64,000 nucleotides of DNA. Source: Acrocarpospora catenulata. Lineage in GTDB: Bacteria > Actinomycetota > Actinomycetes > Streptosporangiales > Streptosporangiaceae. The stretch is from contig NZ_JAHCST010000001.1 in assembly GCF_018476525.1 (NCBI RefSeq), positions 188,069 to 252,068 of the forward strand, read 5' to 3'. Of the stretch, positions 32,839 through 41,944 are shown piece after piece. The notes beneath the pieces were generated by a model. The model was not told where the DNA came from and searched no databases. It was given only the letters and a program-made list of their open reading frames with translations. Position 1 is the first letter of the stretch. Each line of letters opens with the position of its first letter. The position numbers and the translations under genes are program-made.

Positions 32839-33624
32839 GTGCTGGAACGTTCCCCTGGGGACACGATCACTGAGGACCTGTTAGCCGTCGTCACCGGGGA
32901 ACTTGGTTACCGGGAGAAGCCTGGCCAGCACACCAAGTTCGGGGCGTGGTACGCGGAAACCGTCAAAGATCCGCAATACCGGAACGCGCCCTGGTGCGAC
33001 ATGTTCATCGCCTGGGCGGCCGACCGTGCCGGGGTCACCGACTACGTGGGCGCGTTCGCCTGGACCCCCTCGCACGCGCGCTGGTTCGAGCAGCACAACG
33101 CCTGGACGGACACTCCGGAACCGGGCGCGCTGGTCTTCTTCGACTGGGCGGGCGGCGATGACATCAAAGGCATCGACCACGTGGGAATCGTGGAGAAAGT
33201 CGAAAACGGGAAACTCCACACCATCGAGGCGAACGTCGACCGCGTCTGGTTAAAACGCAAGGTCAGGGACGAATCCAAGGTGGTCGGGTACGGCGTCCCG
33301 CGCCTGGTCCGTGACACGCTCAACGCCTCGCCGGACACCCTCAACCTGCGGCCCGACGCGGTGACGGCCGTGGCCGGGGGCGCCTCGGGCGTCTCACCCG
33401 GCGCCGCCGTCGCCACCGGCGTGCTCGCCCTGGCGCTCGGCGCCTCCCTCATCGCGACCGGGCTGCACGTACGCCGGCTCGCGCGGGCCGCCAAGGCCAC
33501 GGGCAGACATCGCCGGAAGCGTGCCAAGCAATCAGTGGACGTAGACGCTGTCGACCGCCAGGCCCACCGGGGAGACGTACTGGAAGGGGCTGGTGTCGGC
33601 GTAACGGACCGCCGTCTCGGTTGA
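32839..33624 (+). CDS. CHAP-domain amidase with C-terminal membrane segment
   Basis: A 261-aa protein. The CHAP (cysteine, histidine-dependent amidohydrolase/peptidase) domain spans about 15-150, with catalytic Cys in NAPWCDMFIAWAAD and His in GIDHVGIVEKVEN. A hydrophobic helix follows (AVATGVLALALGASLIATGL) with a basic tail (RRLARAAKATGRHRRKRAKQ). There is no N-terminal signal peptide, which is odd for a cell-wall hydrolase. It may be inserted by its C-terminal helix. GTG 32839 is chosen for GGAGG upstream. Peptidoglycan cleavage is the family expectation. Confidence 0.85.
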   Translation: MLERSPGDTITEDLLAVVTGELGYREKPGQHTKFGAWYAETVKDPQYRNAPWCDMFIAWAADRAGVTDYVGAFAWTPSHARWFEQHNAWTDTPEPGALVFFDWAGGDDIKGIDHVGIVEKVENGKLHTIEANVDRVWLKRKVRDESKVVGYGVPRLVRDTLNASPDTLNLRPDAVTAVAGGASGVSPGAAVATGVLALALGASLIATGLHVRRLARAAKATGRHRRKRAKQSVDVDAVDRQAHRGDVLEGAGVGVTDRRLG

Positions 33625-33638
33625 CCGCTGAAACCGGC

Positions 33639-34076
33639 TCAGCCGTCGGCGGCCCAGCCGTGCGTACGCATCAGAAACGCCGCCACCCGCACGAACCGAT
33701 CCTGATCGAGGATCGCGCCCTCCCGCCGGATGTCATCCTCGGCTAGCTCGAAAACCCGATCCACCCGCAGGTACGACGGCCGCCCGCTCCGATCCCAGGC
33801 CCCCGAGCCCAACGGCAGCCACTCATCCCCGCCGTCGCCCTTGCTGGACAACATCATCCCCAGCAGCCGGCGCCCGTTCCGCCCCACCACCAGCAGCGGC
33901 CGGTCCTTCCCCCGCGAGGGATCCTCCTCGTACGGCACCCAGGCCCACACGATCTCCCCCGGATCGGCCAGACCGTCCAGATCCGGCGAGTACGCCAGCG
34001 AGGCCGTCCGATCCAGCCGGTGAACCTCACGAACCGCCCCCCGAACCGGCCGGGGATCCGCACCATCGTCACGCAT
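33639..34076 (-). CDS. PemK/MazF-like family protein, no adjacent antitoxin
   Basis: A 145-aa protein with the PemK-like opening GEIVWAWVPYEEDPSRGKDR, then PLLVVGRNGRRLLGMMLSSK. This is the actinobacterial PemK-like group usually annotated as a toxin. No antitoxin-sized gene overlaps it: the neighbours are the CHAP gene and a MmcQ/YjbR gene. It may be a non-toxin PemK-fold protein. Confidence 0.7.
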   Translation of the reverse strand: MRDDGADPRPVRGAVREVHRLDRTASLAYSPDLDGLADPGEIVWAWVPYEEDPSRGKDRPLLVVGRNGRRLLGMMLSSKGDGGDEWLPLGSGAWDRSGRPSYLRVDRVFELAEDDIRREGAILDQDRFVRVAAFLMRTHGWAADG

Positions 34077-34117
34077 CCGGCAACCCTACCAACCCAAGAT
34101 CCACCCCTTTGTCGCCG

Positions 34118-34453
34118 TTACGGCACCAGAGCCGACACCTTCTTCGGCACACACATCCGCCAGGCCTCCACCACCAGCTCCCGCGTCTCCTCCTCATCCA
34201 GCGCCGCCAGCCACCCCCGCACCCAGTGAAACCGCATATCCGACTCCCGAGGCAGAAAGAACTTCTCCGGCTCCGCGGCCACCAGCCCCGCCCGCTCCTC
34301 CTTCGGAAACCCGAATCCCATCGACAACTCATCAGCCGCCACAGCCAAATACACAATCCTCCCCACCCGAAACGTCACCCGCTCCCGGACAAGCCGCTCC
34401 TCGGTCCGCGGCAACCCCAACGCCACCCCACGAATAAACCCAACAGTCACCAT
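34118..34453 (-). CDS. MmcQ/YjbR family protein
   Basis: A 111-aa protein of the MmcQ/YjbR fold (CyaY-like, double-wing DNA-binding). It has the typical order: LGLPRTEERLVRERVTFRVG, FGFPKEERAGLVAAEPEKFF and FHWVRGWLAALDEEETRELV. Function in the family is poorly defined. It lies 41 bp upstream of the PemK-like gene on the same strand, so they may share a transcript. Confidence 0.8.
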   Translation of the reverse strand: MVTVGFIRGVALGLPRTEERLVRERVTFRVGRIVYLAVAADELSMGFGFPKEERAGLVAAEPEKFFLPRESDMRFHWVRGWLAALDEEETRELVVEAWRMCVPKKVSALVP

Positions 34454-34639
34454 GCGCCGATCCTAGGCCGATACGCTCTGGCGGGCGGTGGAGTCGGGGG
34501 CGGTGCCGCTCGTTTAGCGGGGCGTTGTCGGTTGGATTCGCATTGTTATGGAGTTTGAGCGGTTTTAGGAGGCCGTGCCCGGCATAGTTAGGAGCACGAG
34601 CCAGGAAATTTCGGGATTTGTTCTTGGTGGGGGCGGGCC

Positions 34640-35575
34640 ATGGTTGTGGTTGGGACCTGGAATCTGGAGAACCTGTATCGGCCGGGCGGGCAGTTCGGGC
34701 CCCGTGATGAGGCCGCGTACGAGGCCAAGCTGAAAGCGCTGGCGGGCACGATCGCGCAGATCGGGCCGGACGTGCTCGGGGTGCAGGAGGTGGGGGAGCC
34801 GGCGGCGCTGGCGGATCTGGTCGGGCTGCTGGACGGGGAGTGGCACGTCGAGCTGTCGCAGATTCCGGACGGGCGCGGGATCCGGGTCGGCTTCGTCAGC
34901 AGGTTGCCGCTGACCGTGCTGCACGACCGGACGGCGTTTCCCCGGCCGCTCGACCCCGTGCAGCACGAGGACGACGGCGACACCGTGGGCACGACCAGCC
35001 GGGGCATGCTGGCCGTCCGCGCCGGTGACGACCTGACCCTGGTCGCCGCGCACCTGAAGTCCAAGCTGCTCAGCTTCCCCGGCGGGCGCTTCCAGCCCCG
35101 CGACGAGGGGGAAAGGGCAAGAGCCGGCGCGTACGCGCTCTACCGCAGAACGGCGGAAGCGGTCACCCTGCGCGGCCTGGCCGACGAACTGCTGCTGGGC
35201 GAGGGCGAGACCAGGAAACTGATCGTGCTGGGGGACCTGAACGACGGGGTGGAGGCCGCCACCACGCAGATCCTGGTCGGGCCGCCCGGATCCGAGATCG
35301 GCACCTCGGGGGAGCGCATCCGCGACCGGGGCGACCGCTGGCGGTTGTGGAACCTCGCCCCCCGCATCCCCGAGGCGGAACGCTATTCGAGGGTCTACCA
35401 CGGCCGCCCCGAGCTGATCGACCACATCCTGGTCAGCCGCGCCCTGCTGGAGCGGATCCAGACGGTGCACTCGGTGCTGGACCACGGTCTGCCCTCGGTG
35501 GGCGACCTGCCGGGCGTGCGCCGCGACACACCGGATTCCGACCATGCCCCCATCACGGTCACCCTGGCCCTGTGA
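34640..35575 (+). CDS. Endonuclease/exonuclease/phosphatase family protein
   Basis: A 311-aa EEP-fold hydrolase with all the usual motifs: GTWNLENLY, DVLGVQEVG, LVAAHLKSKLL, VLGDLNDG, RPELIDHILVS and the final SDHAPITVTL. The family cleaves phosphodiester or phosphomonoester bonds with Mg2+. The substrate (DNA, lipid or inositol phosphate) cannot be read. There is no signal peptide. It is followed 12 bp later by the MBL-fold gene. Confidence 0.88.
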   Translation: MVVVGTWNLENLYRPGGQFGPRDEAAYEAKLKALAGTIAQIGPDVLGVQEVGEPAALADLVGLLDGEWHVELSQIPDGRGIRVGFVSRLPLTVLHDRTAFPRPLDPVQHEDDGDTVGTTSRGMLAVRAGDDLTLVAAHLKSKLLSFPGGRFQPRDEGERARAGAYALYRRTAEAVTLRGLADELLLGEGETRKLIVLGDLNDGVEAATTQILVGPPGSEIGTSGERIRDRGDRWRLWNLAPRIPEAERYSRVYHGRPELIDHILVSRALLERIQTVHSVLDHGLPSVGDLPGVRRDTPDSDHAPITVTLAL

Positions 35576-35587
35576 CAACATCCTTGT

Positions 35588-36679
35588 ATGCGTAAAACGG
35601 GGTGGCTGGTAGCGGGATTGGCAGCGGCGGGGGCCGCTTGGGCGATGCGGGACATCCCCGCCGCGATGGGAGCGAAACCGGCGGGTGAACGGCTGGCACG
35701 CATGCGCCGTTCCCCGCAGTTCGACGGTAAACGGTTCACCAACCGGGCGGAGACCGCGATCACCCCTGCCGGCCAGGGCAACCAGATCGTGCGCGACTTC
35801 ATCCTGGACCGCGAGCAGCGCCGCCCGCACCAGGAGGTCCCCCTTCTGACGCCCTCCGCCACCCCGCTGAGCAGCCTGGACCTCGTCTGGTACGGCCACG
35901 CCTCCACGCTGATCGAGATCGAGGGCCGCCGGGTGCTGTTCGACCCGGTCTGGAGCGACCGCTGCTCGCCCGCCCCCCACCTGGGCCCGCGCCGCCTCCA
36001 CCGGCCGCCCGTGCCCCTGGACACCCTTCCCCAGGTGGACGCCATCGTGATCTCCCACGACCACTACGACCACCTGGACATGCCCACCGTACGGACCTTG
36101 GTCGGCCTTCAGTCGGCGCCCTTCCTGGTCCCGCTCGGCGTCGGCGCCCACCTGGAGCGGTGGGGCGTGCCCCCGTCCCGCATCGTCGAACTCGACTGGG
36201 ACGAGGGGGCCACCGTCGCCGGTCTGCGCATCACCGTCACCGAGGCCCGCCACTTCTCCGGTCGCGGCCTCGTCCGCAACGGCACGCTCTGGGGCTCCTG
36301 GGTGGTGACCGGCGCCCACCGCCGCGTCTTCTACACCGGCGACTCCGGCTACTTCTCCGGCTACGCCGAGATCGGCGCCAAGTACGGCCCCTTCGACCTG
36401 GCCCTCATCCAGATCGGCGCCTACAGCGAGTCCTGGCCGGACATCCACATGACCCCGGAGGAGGCGGTCGCCGCCCACCTCGACCTCCGCGCCGACCTGC
36501 TGGTCCCCGTGCACTGGTGCACCTTCATCCTGGCCTTCCACGCCTGGGCCGAGCCGGTGGACCGGCTCTGGCGGGAGACCAAGGCCCGGGGCGTACGGCT
36601 GGCCGTGCCGAAACCGGGCGAGCGGGTGGCCGTGGACCAGCCGCCCCTGGTGGACGGCTGGTGGCAGTCGATCGCCTGA
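35588..36679 (+). CDS. MBL-fold hydrolase, NAPE-PLD-like
   Basis: A 363-aa metallo-beta-lactamase-fold protein. The zinc signature is AIVISHDHYDHLDMPT, with later ligands in FYTGDSGYFSGYAEI and LLVPVHWCTF. The long N-terminus with a hydrophobic start (GWLVAGLAAAGAAWAM) and the extended preamble before the MBL core resemble the NAPE-PLD/YfhI-like group of lipid phosphodiesterases. Membrane association is likely. It follows the EEP nuclease by 12 bp, so the two may act on related phosphodiesters (inference). Confidence 0.82.
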   Translation: MRKTGWLVAGLAAAGAAWAMRDIPAAMGAKPAGERLARMRRSPQFDGKRFTNRAETAITPAGQGNQIVRDFILDREQRRPHQEVPLLTPSATPLSSLDLVWYGHASTLIEIEGRRVLFDPVWSDRCSPAPHLGPRRLHRPPVPLDTLPQVDAIVISHDHYDHLDMPTVRTLVGLQSAPFLVPLGVGAHLERWGVPPSRIVELDWDEGATVAGLRITVTEARHFSGRGLVRNGTLWGSWVVTGAHRRVFYTGDSGYFSGYAEIGAKYGPFDLALIQIGAYSESWPDIHMTPEEAVAAHLDLRADLLVPVHWCTFILAFHAWAEPVDRLWRETKARGVRLAVPKPGERVAVDQPPLVDGWWQSIA

Positions 36680-36748
36680 GACCTGAGACCCCTGAGATCC
36701 CAGTACCATTACCCGGGTCTTGGCATGTCTCGACTGGGGGAGGGGCTA

Positions 36749-37105
36749 GTGGCGGAGAAGGTCATTCTGATTGATGATCTTGATCAGTCCGAGGGGGAGG
36801 ACGTGGTCCGCAGGGAGTTCCAGCTCCTGCAGCGGACCTTCGCGATCGACCTGTCGGAGGTCAACGACCGGCGGCTGCGCGACGCGGTCAGCCTGATCGA
36901 GCTGGCCCTGGAGCGGGGCCGGGAGGTCAAGCAGGCGACCAGGTCCCGGCGGGCCGCCGAGCCGCAGCGGCTGCGCGGCCACACCAACAGCGACGTCCGC
37001 AAGTGGGCGGCCGAGCAGGGCATCGAGGTGCCCGCCCGGGGCACGCTGCCGGACGAGGTGATCGACAAGTTCATCGCCGCCGTGCAGGCGCCCGAGGAAG
37101 GCTGA
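36749..37105 (+). CDS. Lsr2-family nucleoid-associated protein
   Basis: A 118-aa H-NS-like xenogeneic silencer. The N-terminal dimerisation part (KVILIDDLDQSEGEDVVRRE) and the C-terminal DNA-binding part (SDVRKWAAEQGIEVPARGTL, IDKFIAAV) match Lsr2. The linker is basic (KQATRSRRAAEPQRLRG). The AT-hook-like RGR of classic Lsr2 is replaced by ARG. GTG 36749 is chosen after GGGGGAGGGG, as an upstream ATG at 36725 is less well placed. It lies seven bases before the PHP gene. Confidence 0.85.
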   Translation: MAEKVILIDDLDQSEGEDVVRREFQLLQRTFAIDLSEVNDRRLRDAVSLIELALERGREVKQATRSRRAAEPQRLRGHTNSDVRKWAAEQGIEVPARGTLPDEVIDKFIAAVQAPEEG

Positions 37106-37112
37106 CCAGCGG

Positions 37113-37985
37113 GTGCGGATCGACCTGCACGCCCACAGCGCCGCCTCGGACGGGACGCAATCCCCGGCCGAGGTGGTGCGCAGGGCCCGCGCGGCCGGTC
37201 TGGACGTGCTCGCGCTGACCGACCACGACACGGTGGCCGGGCACGCGCCCGCCGCACAGGCGCTGCCCGCCGGGCTCACCCTGGTCCCCGGCATGGAACT
37301 GTCCTGCCGCAGGGACGGGATGAGCATCCACCTGCTGGCCTACCTGTTCGATCCCGCCAACCCGGAGCTGACCGCCGAACTGGCCCGCATCAGGGCGGCC
37401 AGGGAAGGCCGGGCCGCCGCCATGGTGGCGCGGCTGGCCGAGCTCGGCGTGCCGATCACCCTGGCCATGGTGGAGTCCATCGCCGCCGGCGGCGTGATCG
37501 GCCGCCCGCACATCGCCCGCGCCATGCTGGCCACCGGCGTGATCGCCACCCTGGAGGAGGCCTTCACCCCCGCCTGGATCGGCCCGGGCGGGCGCGCGTC
37601 CGTAACCCGCTACGCCCTGGACCCCACCCGCGCCGTACGGCTCACGCGCGCGGCCGGCGGCGTCCCCGTCCTGGCCCACCCCCGCGCCGCCAAACGCGGC
37701 AGGACCGTCCCCGACGAGTGGATCGCCGAACTCGCCGCCGCAGGCCTGGCCGGACTCGAGGCCGACCACCCCGACCACACCCCCGAACAACGCGCCGACC
37801 TCCACGCCCTGGCCACCGACCTGAACCTCCTCACCACCGGCTCCAGCGACGACCACGGCACCCTGACCGGCCACCGCCTCGGCCGCGAAACCACCGCCCC
37901 CGCCCAGTACGAACGCCTGATCTCCCAGGCCACCGCGGCCCGCCCCATCTCCGGCGGCGCCGCACCTTCGGCGTCTCCGGCATAG
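37113..37985 (+). CDS. PHP-domain phosphoesterase
   Basis: A 290-aa PHP phosphoesterase. Metal-binding motifs in order are DLHAHSAASDGTQSP, ALTDHDTVAG, PGMELSC, LAHPRAAKRG and TGSSDDHG. Related enzymes dephosphorylate nucleotides or 3',5'-bisphosphates (RNase AM/YciV type). GTG 37113 is used. It is probably co-transcribed with lsr2. Confidence 0.9.
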   Translation: MRIDLHAHSAASDGTQSPAEVVRRARAAGLDVLALTDHDTVAGHAPAAQALPAGLTLVPGMELSCRRDGMSIHLLAYLFDPANPELTAELARIRAAREGRAAAMVARLAELGVPITLAMVESIAAGGVIGRPHIARAMLATGVIATLEEAFTPAWIGPGGRASVTRYALDPTRAVRLTRAAGGVPVLAHPRAAKRGRTVPDEWIAELAAAGLAGLEADHPDHTPEQRADLHALATDLNLLTTGSSDDHGTLTGHRLGRETTAPAQYERLISQATAARPISGGAAPSASPA

Positions 37986-38071
37986 GGAGACTGAACCAGG
38001 TGCCACAGCTCCCTGCGCACCGAGTGGGAGCCTGGTGCGACCTTCCAAGGATTCGGCGAACGTGGCGGCGG

Positions 38072-38926
38072 TCAGGGCAGGGTGAGGATCTGCGGGCCGT
38101 CCTCGGTGATGGCCACGGTGTGTTCCACGTGGACGGCGCGGGTGCCGTCGGAGCTGCGTAGGGCCCAGCCGTCGTGGGCGGTGTAGTAGCGGTCGGAGCC
38201 GCCGGACAGGAACATGGGCTCGATCGCGATGGTCAGGCCGGGTTTGAGGACCATGCCCCGGCCGGGGCGGCCCTCGTTGTGGACGAAGGGGGCCTCGTGC
38301 ATGTGGCGGCCGATGCCGTGGCCGCCGAAGCCGTCGGGGATGCCGTATCCGGCGGCACGGCCGACCCGGCCGATGGCGTGTTCGATGTCGCCGAGCCGGT
38401 TGCCGGGGATGGCCGCCTGGATGGCGGCCTCCATGGCCATCCAGGCCACTTCGATGAGCCGTTCGTCGGGGCTGAGGACCGTGGTGGTCTGCCGCATCGG
38501 CTGTGTGGCACCCGACATATCCGTAATTTCGGGTGTGGGGTGCGGGGTGCGGCGTTCCGTTCCCCGGCTGCCCACCACCATGCTGAAGGCGGCGTCTCCC
38601 GCCCAGCCGTCCAGGTACGCCCCGAAGTCGAGGGTGAGCAGCTCACCCTCGCGCAGTCGGTACCGGTCCGGGATCCCGTGCACGATCACGTCGTTCACCG
38701 AGGTGCACATCACCGCGGGGAACGGGGTCGGCGCGAAGTCGGGCTTGTAGCCGAGGAACGCCGACCTCGCCTTGTTCTCGTCGAGGACCGTCGCCGCGAT
38801 GTCGTTCAGCTCGGCCAGCCGCACCCCGGGGGCCACGGCCGCCGCGACGGCGTCGAGCGCGCGGCCGACGACGCGGCCGGCCTCCCGCATCGCCGCCAGC
38901 TCGCCCGGTGTCTTCAGTTCGACCAT
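38072..38926 (-). CDS. map: Methionine aminopeptidase, type I
   Basis: A 284-aa MetAP that removes initiator Met from nascent proteins. All five metal ligands and the catalytic His are visible: VIVHGIPD, LTLDFGAYLDGWAGDAAF, GHGIGRHMHEAP, TIAIEPMF and HVEHTVAITEDG. ATG 38926 has a GAGGAGG site. There is an extra loop of about 25 residues after MVVGSRG (RTPHPTPEITDMSGATQPMR) not expected in ordinary type I enzymes. No ribosomal operon is near, so this is probably a secondary MetAP paralogue. It is divergent from an XRE regulator. Confidence 0.92.
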   Translation of the reverse strand: MVELKTPGELAAMREAGRVVGRALDAVAAAVAPGVRLAELNDIAATVLDENKARSAFLGYKPDFAPTPFPAVMCTSVNDVIVHGIPDRYRLREGELLTLDFGAYLDGWAGDAAFSMVVGSRGTERRTPHPTPEITDMSGATQPMRQTTTVLSPDERLIEVAWMAMEAAIQAAIPGNRLGDIEHAIGRVGRAAGYGIPDGFGGHGIGRHMHEAPFVHNEGRPGRGMVLKPGLTIAIEPMFLSGGSDRYYTAHDGWALRSSDGTRAVHVEHTVAITEDGPQILTLP

Positions 38927-38995
38927 GGTGCCTCCTCGCACGCTGCTTCCCAATAGTTATACCGGGATTCTTATCACGGTTGCTAGGATGCTCTC

Positions 38996-39250
38996 ATGGT
39001 CCGACCATCGCTCACCGAACTCGACCACCAGCGCGGCCACCGCCTCGGCCGCCTGCTCCGCGAGGCCAGAGGCGCCCGCAGCATGCCCGAGGTGGCCGCC
39101 GCCGCCGGCCTCTCGCCGGAAACCCTCCGCAAGATCGAAACAGGCCGCATCCCCACTCCGGCCTTCTTCACGATCGCCGCCCTCGGGGCCGCCCTCGGCA
39201 TCTCCCTCGACCTGCTCGCCCAGGCCTGCGCCGAGGACCGCGCCGCCTGA
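38996..39250 (+). CDS. Small XRE-family HTH regulator
   Basis: An 84-aa Cro/CI-type DNA-binding protein. The HTH is SMPEVAAAAGLSPETLRKIE, then TGRIPTPAFFTIAALGAALG. There is no second domain. It is divergent from map with about 70 bp between them, so control of map is plausible. Confidence 0.85.
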   Translation: MVRPSLTELDHQRGHRLGRLLREARGARSMPEVAAAAGLSPETLRKIETGRIPTPAFFTIAALGAALGISLDLLAQACAEDRAA

Positions 39251-39263
39251 CGGCCCCCCACAA

Positions 39264-39360
39264 AGGCCGCGCAGACGCCCCAGAAATGCCCACAGAGGCC
39301 CCGTGAAGGTCCGCAGAGACCCCGGCGAAGGTCCTGTAGAGGCCCCGGAAGGCCAGCAAG
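39264..39360 (+). repeat. Degenerate 22-24 bp tandem repeats
   Basis: Four to five imperfect units with the shape CAGAGRCCCCGGNGAAGGTCC (best pair near 39292-39337), between the XRE gene and the convergent tex terminator. Not coding. Confidence 0.55.
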
Positions 39361-39387
39361 AAAGACCCCGCAGGGTCAGGAAAAGCG

Positions 39388-39421
39388 CGACCGGTGGCCA
39401 TCGGATGACGGCCACCGGTCG
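39388..39421. terminator. Bidirectional hairpin between XRE and tex
   Basis: A perfect 12-bp stem (CGACCGGTGGCC with GGCCACCGGTCG) over a 10-base loop, 12 bp beyond the tex stop and about 140 bp beyond the XRE stop. No long U tract. Confidence 0.65.
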
Positions 39422-39433
39422 GACGTACCAGAT

Positions 39434-41773
39434 CTACCGGTTCTTCCTGCCCTGGTCGGTCAGGCCGGCGCGACGGAGAGCCTCCGCCATCGCGCCGCCC
39501 GCAGGGGCGCTGTCGCGGCCGGAGCCGCCACGGTTCTGGCCGCGCCCACCGCCCTTACCGCCGCCACCGCCCTTGCCCCCCTGGCGGGGTTCGCGGTTGG
39601 GCGCCGCCGGGCGGGCCGCCTCGTCATCCAGGCGCAGGGTCAGCGAGATGCGCTTGCGCGGGATATCGACGTCCAGGACCTTCACCTTCACGATGTCACC
39701 GGACTTCACCACATCCCGGGGATCCTTCACGAAGTTCGCCGACATCGCGGACACGTGGACCAGACCGTCCTGGTGCACGCCGATGTCCACGAAAGCCCCG
39801 AAGGCCGCCACGTTGGTGACGACCCCCTCCAGGATCAGGCCGGGCTTCAGGTCGGCGATCTTCTCGACGCCGTCCCTGAAGGTGGCCGTCTTGAAGGCCG
39901 GACGCGGGTCCCGGCCGGGCTTCTCGAGTTCCTTGAGGATGTCGCTCACCGTGGGCAGACCGAAGGTGTCGTCCACGAAGTCGGCGGCATTGATCCGCCG
40001 CAGCGCCCCCGTGTCCCCGATCAGCGACTTCAGCTCGCTTCCCGTCGCGGTCAGCATCCGCCGGACCACCGGGTACGCCTCCGGGTGCACGCTGGAGGCG
40101 TCCAGCGGGTCGTCCCCGCCGGGGATGCGGAGGAACCCGGCGCACTGCTCGAACGCCTTCGGCCCCAGCCGGGCCACGTCCTTCAGCGCCCGCCGGGTCC
40201 GGAACGGGCCGTGGGTGTCCCGGTGCAGCACGATGTTCTCGGCCAGCCCGGAACCGATCCCCGACACCCGGGTGAGCAGCGGCGCGGAGGCGGTGTTCAC
40301 GTCCACCCCGACCGCGTTCACACAGTCCTCGACCACCGCGTCCAGTGAGCGGGACAGCTTCAGCTCCGACACGTCGTGCTGGTACTGCCCCACCCCGATG
40401 GACTTGGGGTCGATCTTGACCAGCTCGGCCAGCGGGTCCTGGAGCCGCCGCGCGATGGACACCGCCCCGCGCAGCGACACGTCCAGCCCGGGCAGCTCCT
40501 GGGAGGCGTACGCGGAGGCGGAGTACACCGAGGCCCCCGCCTCGGAGACGACGATCTTGGTCAGCCCCGGCATCAGCTTGACCAGCTCCCCGGCCAGCTT
40601 GTCGGTCTCCCGGGAGGCCGTGCCGTTGCCGATCGCGATCAGCTCCACCCCGTGCTTCTGGGCCAGCGCCCCCAGCACCGCGATCGACTGGTCCCACTGC
40701 CGGCGCGGCTCGTGCGGGTAGATGGTGGCGGTCTCCACCACCTTGCCGGTGGCGTCCACCACGGCCACCTTCACGCCGGTGCGCAGCCCGGGGTCGAGTC
40801 CCATCGTCGGGCGGGTCCCGGCGGGCGCGGCCAGCAGCAGGTCGCGCAGGTTGGCGGCGAACACCCGGACCGCCTCGTCCTCGGCCGCCTGCCAGAGCCG
40901 GGTGCGCAGGTCGATGCCCAGGTGCACGAGAATCCTGGTCCGCCAGGCCCACCGTACGGTGTCCAGCAGCCAGCGGTCGGCCGGGCGGCCCTGGTCGGCG
41001 ACGCCGAACCGGCGGGCGATGCGCTGCTCGAAGGTGCTCGGCCCGTCCTGCGGCTCCTCCGGCTCCAGGGTGAGGGAGAGGATCTCCTCCTTCTCGCCGC
41101 GGAACATGGCCAGGATGCGGTGCGAGGGCAGCTTGCTGAACGGTTCACCGAAGGCGAAGTAGTCGGAGAACTTGGCCCCGGCATCCTCCTTGCCCTCCTT
41201 CACCTGGGAGACCACCCGCCCGCGGTTCCACATGCTCTCCCGCAGGTCGCCGATCAGGTCGGCGTCCTCGCCGAACCGCTCGATCAGGATGGCCCGCGCG
41301 CCCTCCAGGGCCGCCGCCGCGTCGGCCACGGCCTCCCCGACGTACGCCGCCGCCGTGGCGGTAGGGTCCAGCCCCGGGTCGGCCAGCAGCGCGTCGGCCA
41401 GCGGCTCGAGACCGGCCTCCCGGGCGATCTGCGCCTTGGTCCGCCGCTTCGGCTTGTACGGCAGGTAGATGTCCTCCAGCCGCGCCTTGGAGTCGGCCGC
41501 CATGATCTGCGCTTCCAGCGCCTCGTCCAGCTTGCCCTGGGACCTGATCGACTCCAGGATCGCCGCCCGTCGCTCCTCCAGCTCGCGCAGGTAGCGCAGC
41601 CGCTCCTCCAGCGACCGGAGCTGGGCGTCGTCCAGCATCTCGGTCGCCTCCTTGCGGTACCGGGCGATGAACGGCACGGTCGCCCCACCGTCCAGCAGCT
41701 CGACGGCGGCGGCCACCTGCCGCTCCCGGACCCCGAGCTCCTCGGCGATCCGCTGGTTGATCGAAGTCGTCAC
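39434..41773 (-). CDS. tex: Tex-family RNA-binding transcription accessory protein
   Basis: A 779-aa Tex homologue. The helical N-terminus is [20 protein letters not shown]. The YqgF/RNase H-like domain has [20 protein letters not shown] and [15 protein letters not shown]. The helix-hairpin-helix has [20 protein letters not shown]. The S1 domain at about 650-720 has [20 protein letters not shown]. The extreme C-terminus is a Gly/Arg/Lys-rich tail, an actinobacterial extension. GTG 41773 is chosen because family homology starts right after it. It is divergent from the SARP gene at 41945. Confidence 0.93.
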   Translation of the reverse strand: MTTSINQRIAEELGVRERQVAAAVELLDGGATVPFIARYRKEATEMLDDAQLRSLEERLRYLRELEERRAAILESIRSQGKLDEALEAQIMAADSKARLEDIYLPYKPKRRTKAQIAREAGLEPLADALLADPGLDPTATAAAYVGEAVADAAAALEGARAILIERFGEDADLIGDLRESMWNRGRVVSQVKEGKEDAGAKFSDYFAFGEPFSKLPSHRILAMFRGEKEEILSLTLEPEEPQDGPSTFEQRIARRFGVADQGRPADRWLLDTVRWAWRTRILVHLGIDLRTRLWQAAEDEAVRVFAANLRDLLLAAPAGTRPTMGLDPGLRTGVKVAVVDATGKVVETATIYPHEPRRQWDQSIAVLGALAQKHGVELIAIGNGTASRETDKLAGELVKLMPGLTKIVVSEAGASVYSASAYASQELPGLDVSLRGAVSIARRLQDPLAELVKIDPKSIGVGQYQHDVSELKLSRSLDAVVEDCVNAVGVDVNTASAPLLTRVSGIGSGLAENIVLHRDTHGPFRTRRALKDVARLGPKAFEQCAGFLRIPGGDDPLDASSVHPEAYPVVRRMLTATGSELKSLIGDTGALRRINAADFVDDTFGLPTVSDILKELEKPGRDPRPAFKTATFRDGVEKIADLKPGLILEGVVTNVAAFGAFVDIGVHQDGLVHVSAMSANFVKDPRDVVKSGDIVKVKVLDVDIPRKRISLTLRLDDEAARPAAPNREPRQGGKGGGGGKGGGRGQNRGGSGRDSAPAGGAMAEALRRAGLTDQGRKNR

Positions 41774-41944
41774 GGTCCTTCTTCTCTCTGGCTCGGCGCG
41801 GCCCCAGAAAGCGGCCCGCACCGGCCCGCCCCCGCCGCCCGGCCTATTCTGCCCGACCACCGCCCGCCCGCCGAATGTTCCACCGGAGGACGTGCCAAAT
41901 GAAGCTGTTCACCCGCTTTGATCCGCACGCCTATGCTTCGCATC

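Noticed and set aside
33639-34453. Toxin-antitoxin pair (PemK-like with the upstream 111-aa gene)
   Set aside because: The upstream gene is a MmcQ/YjbR protein, not an antitoxin, and the genes do not overlap.
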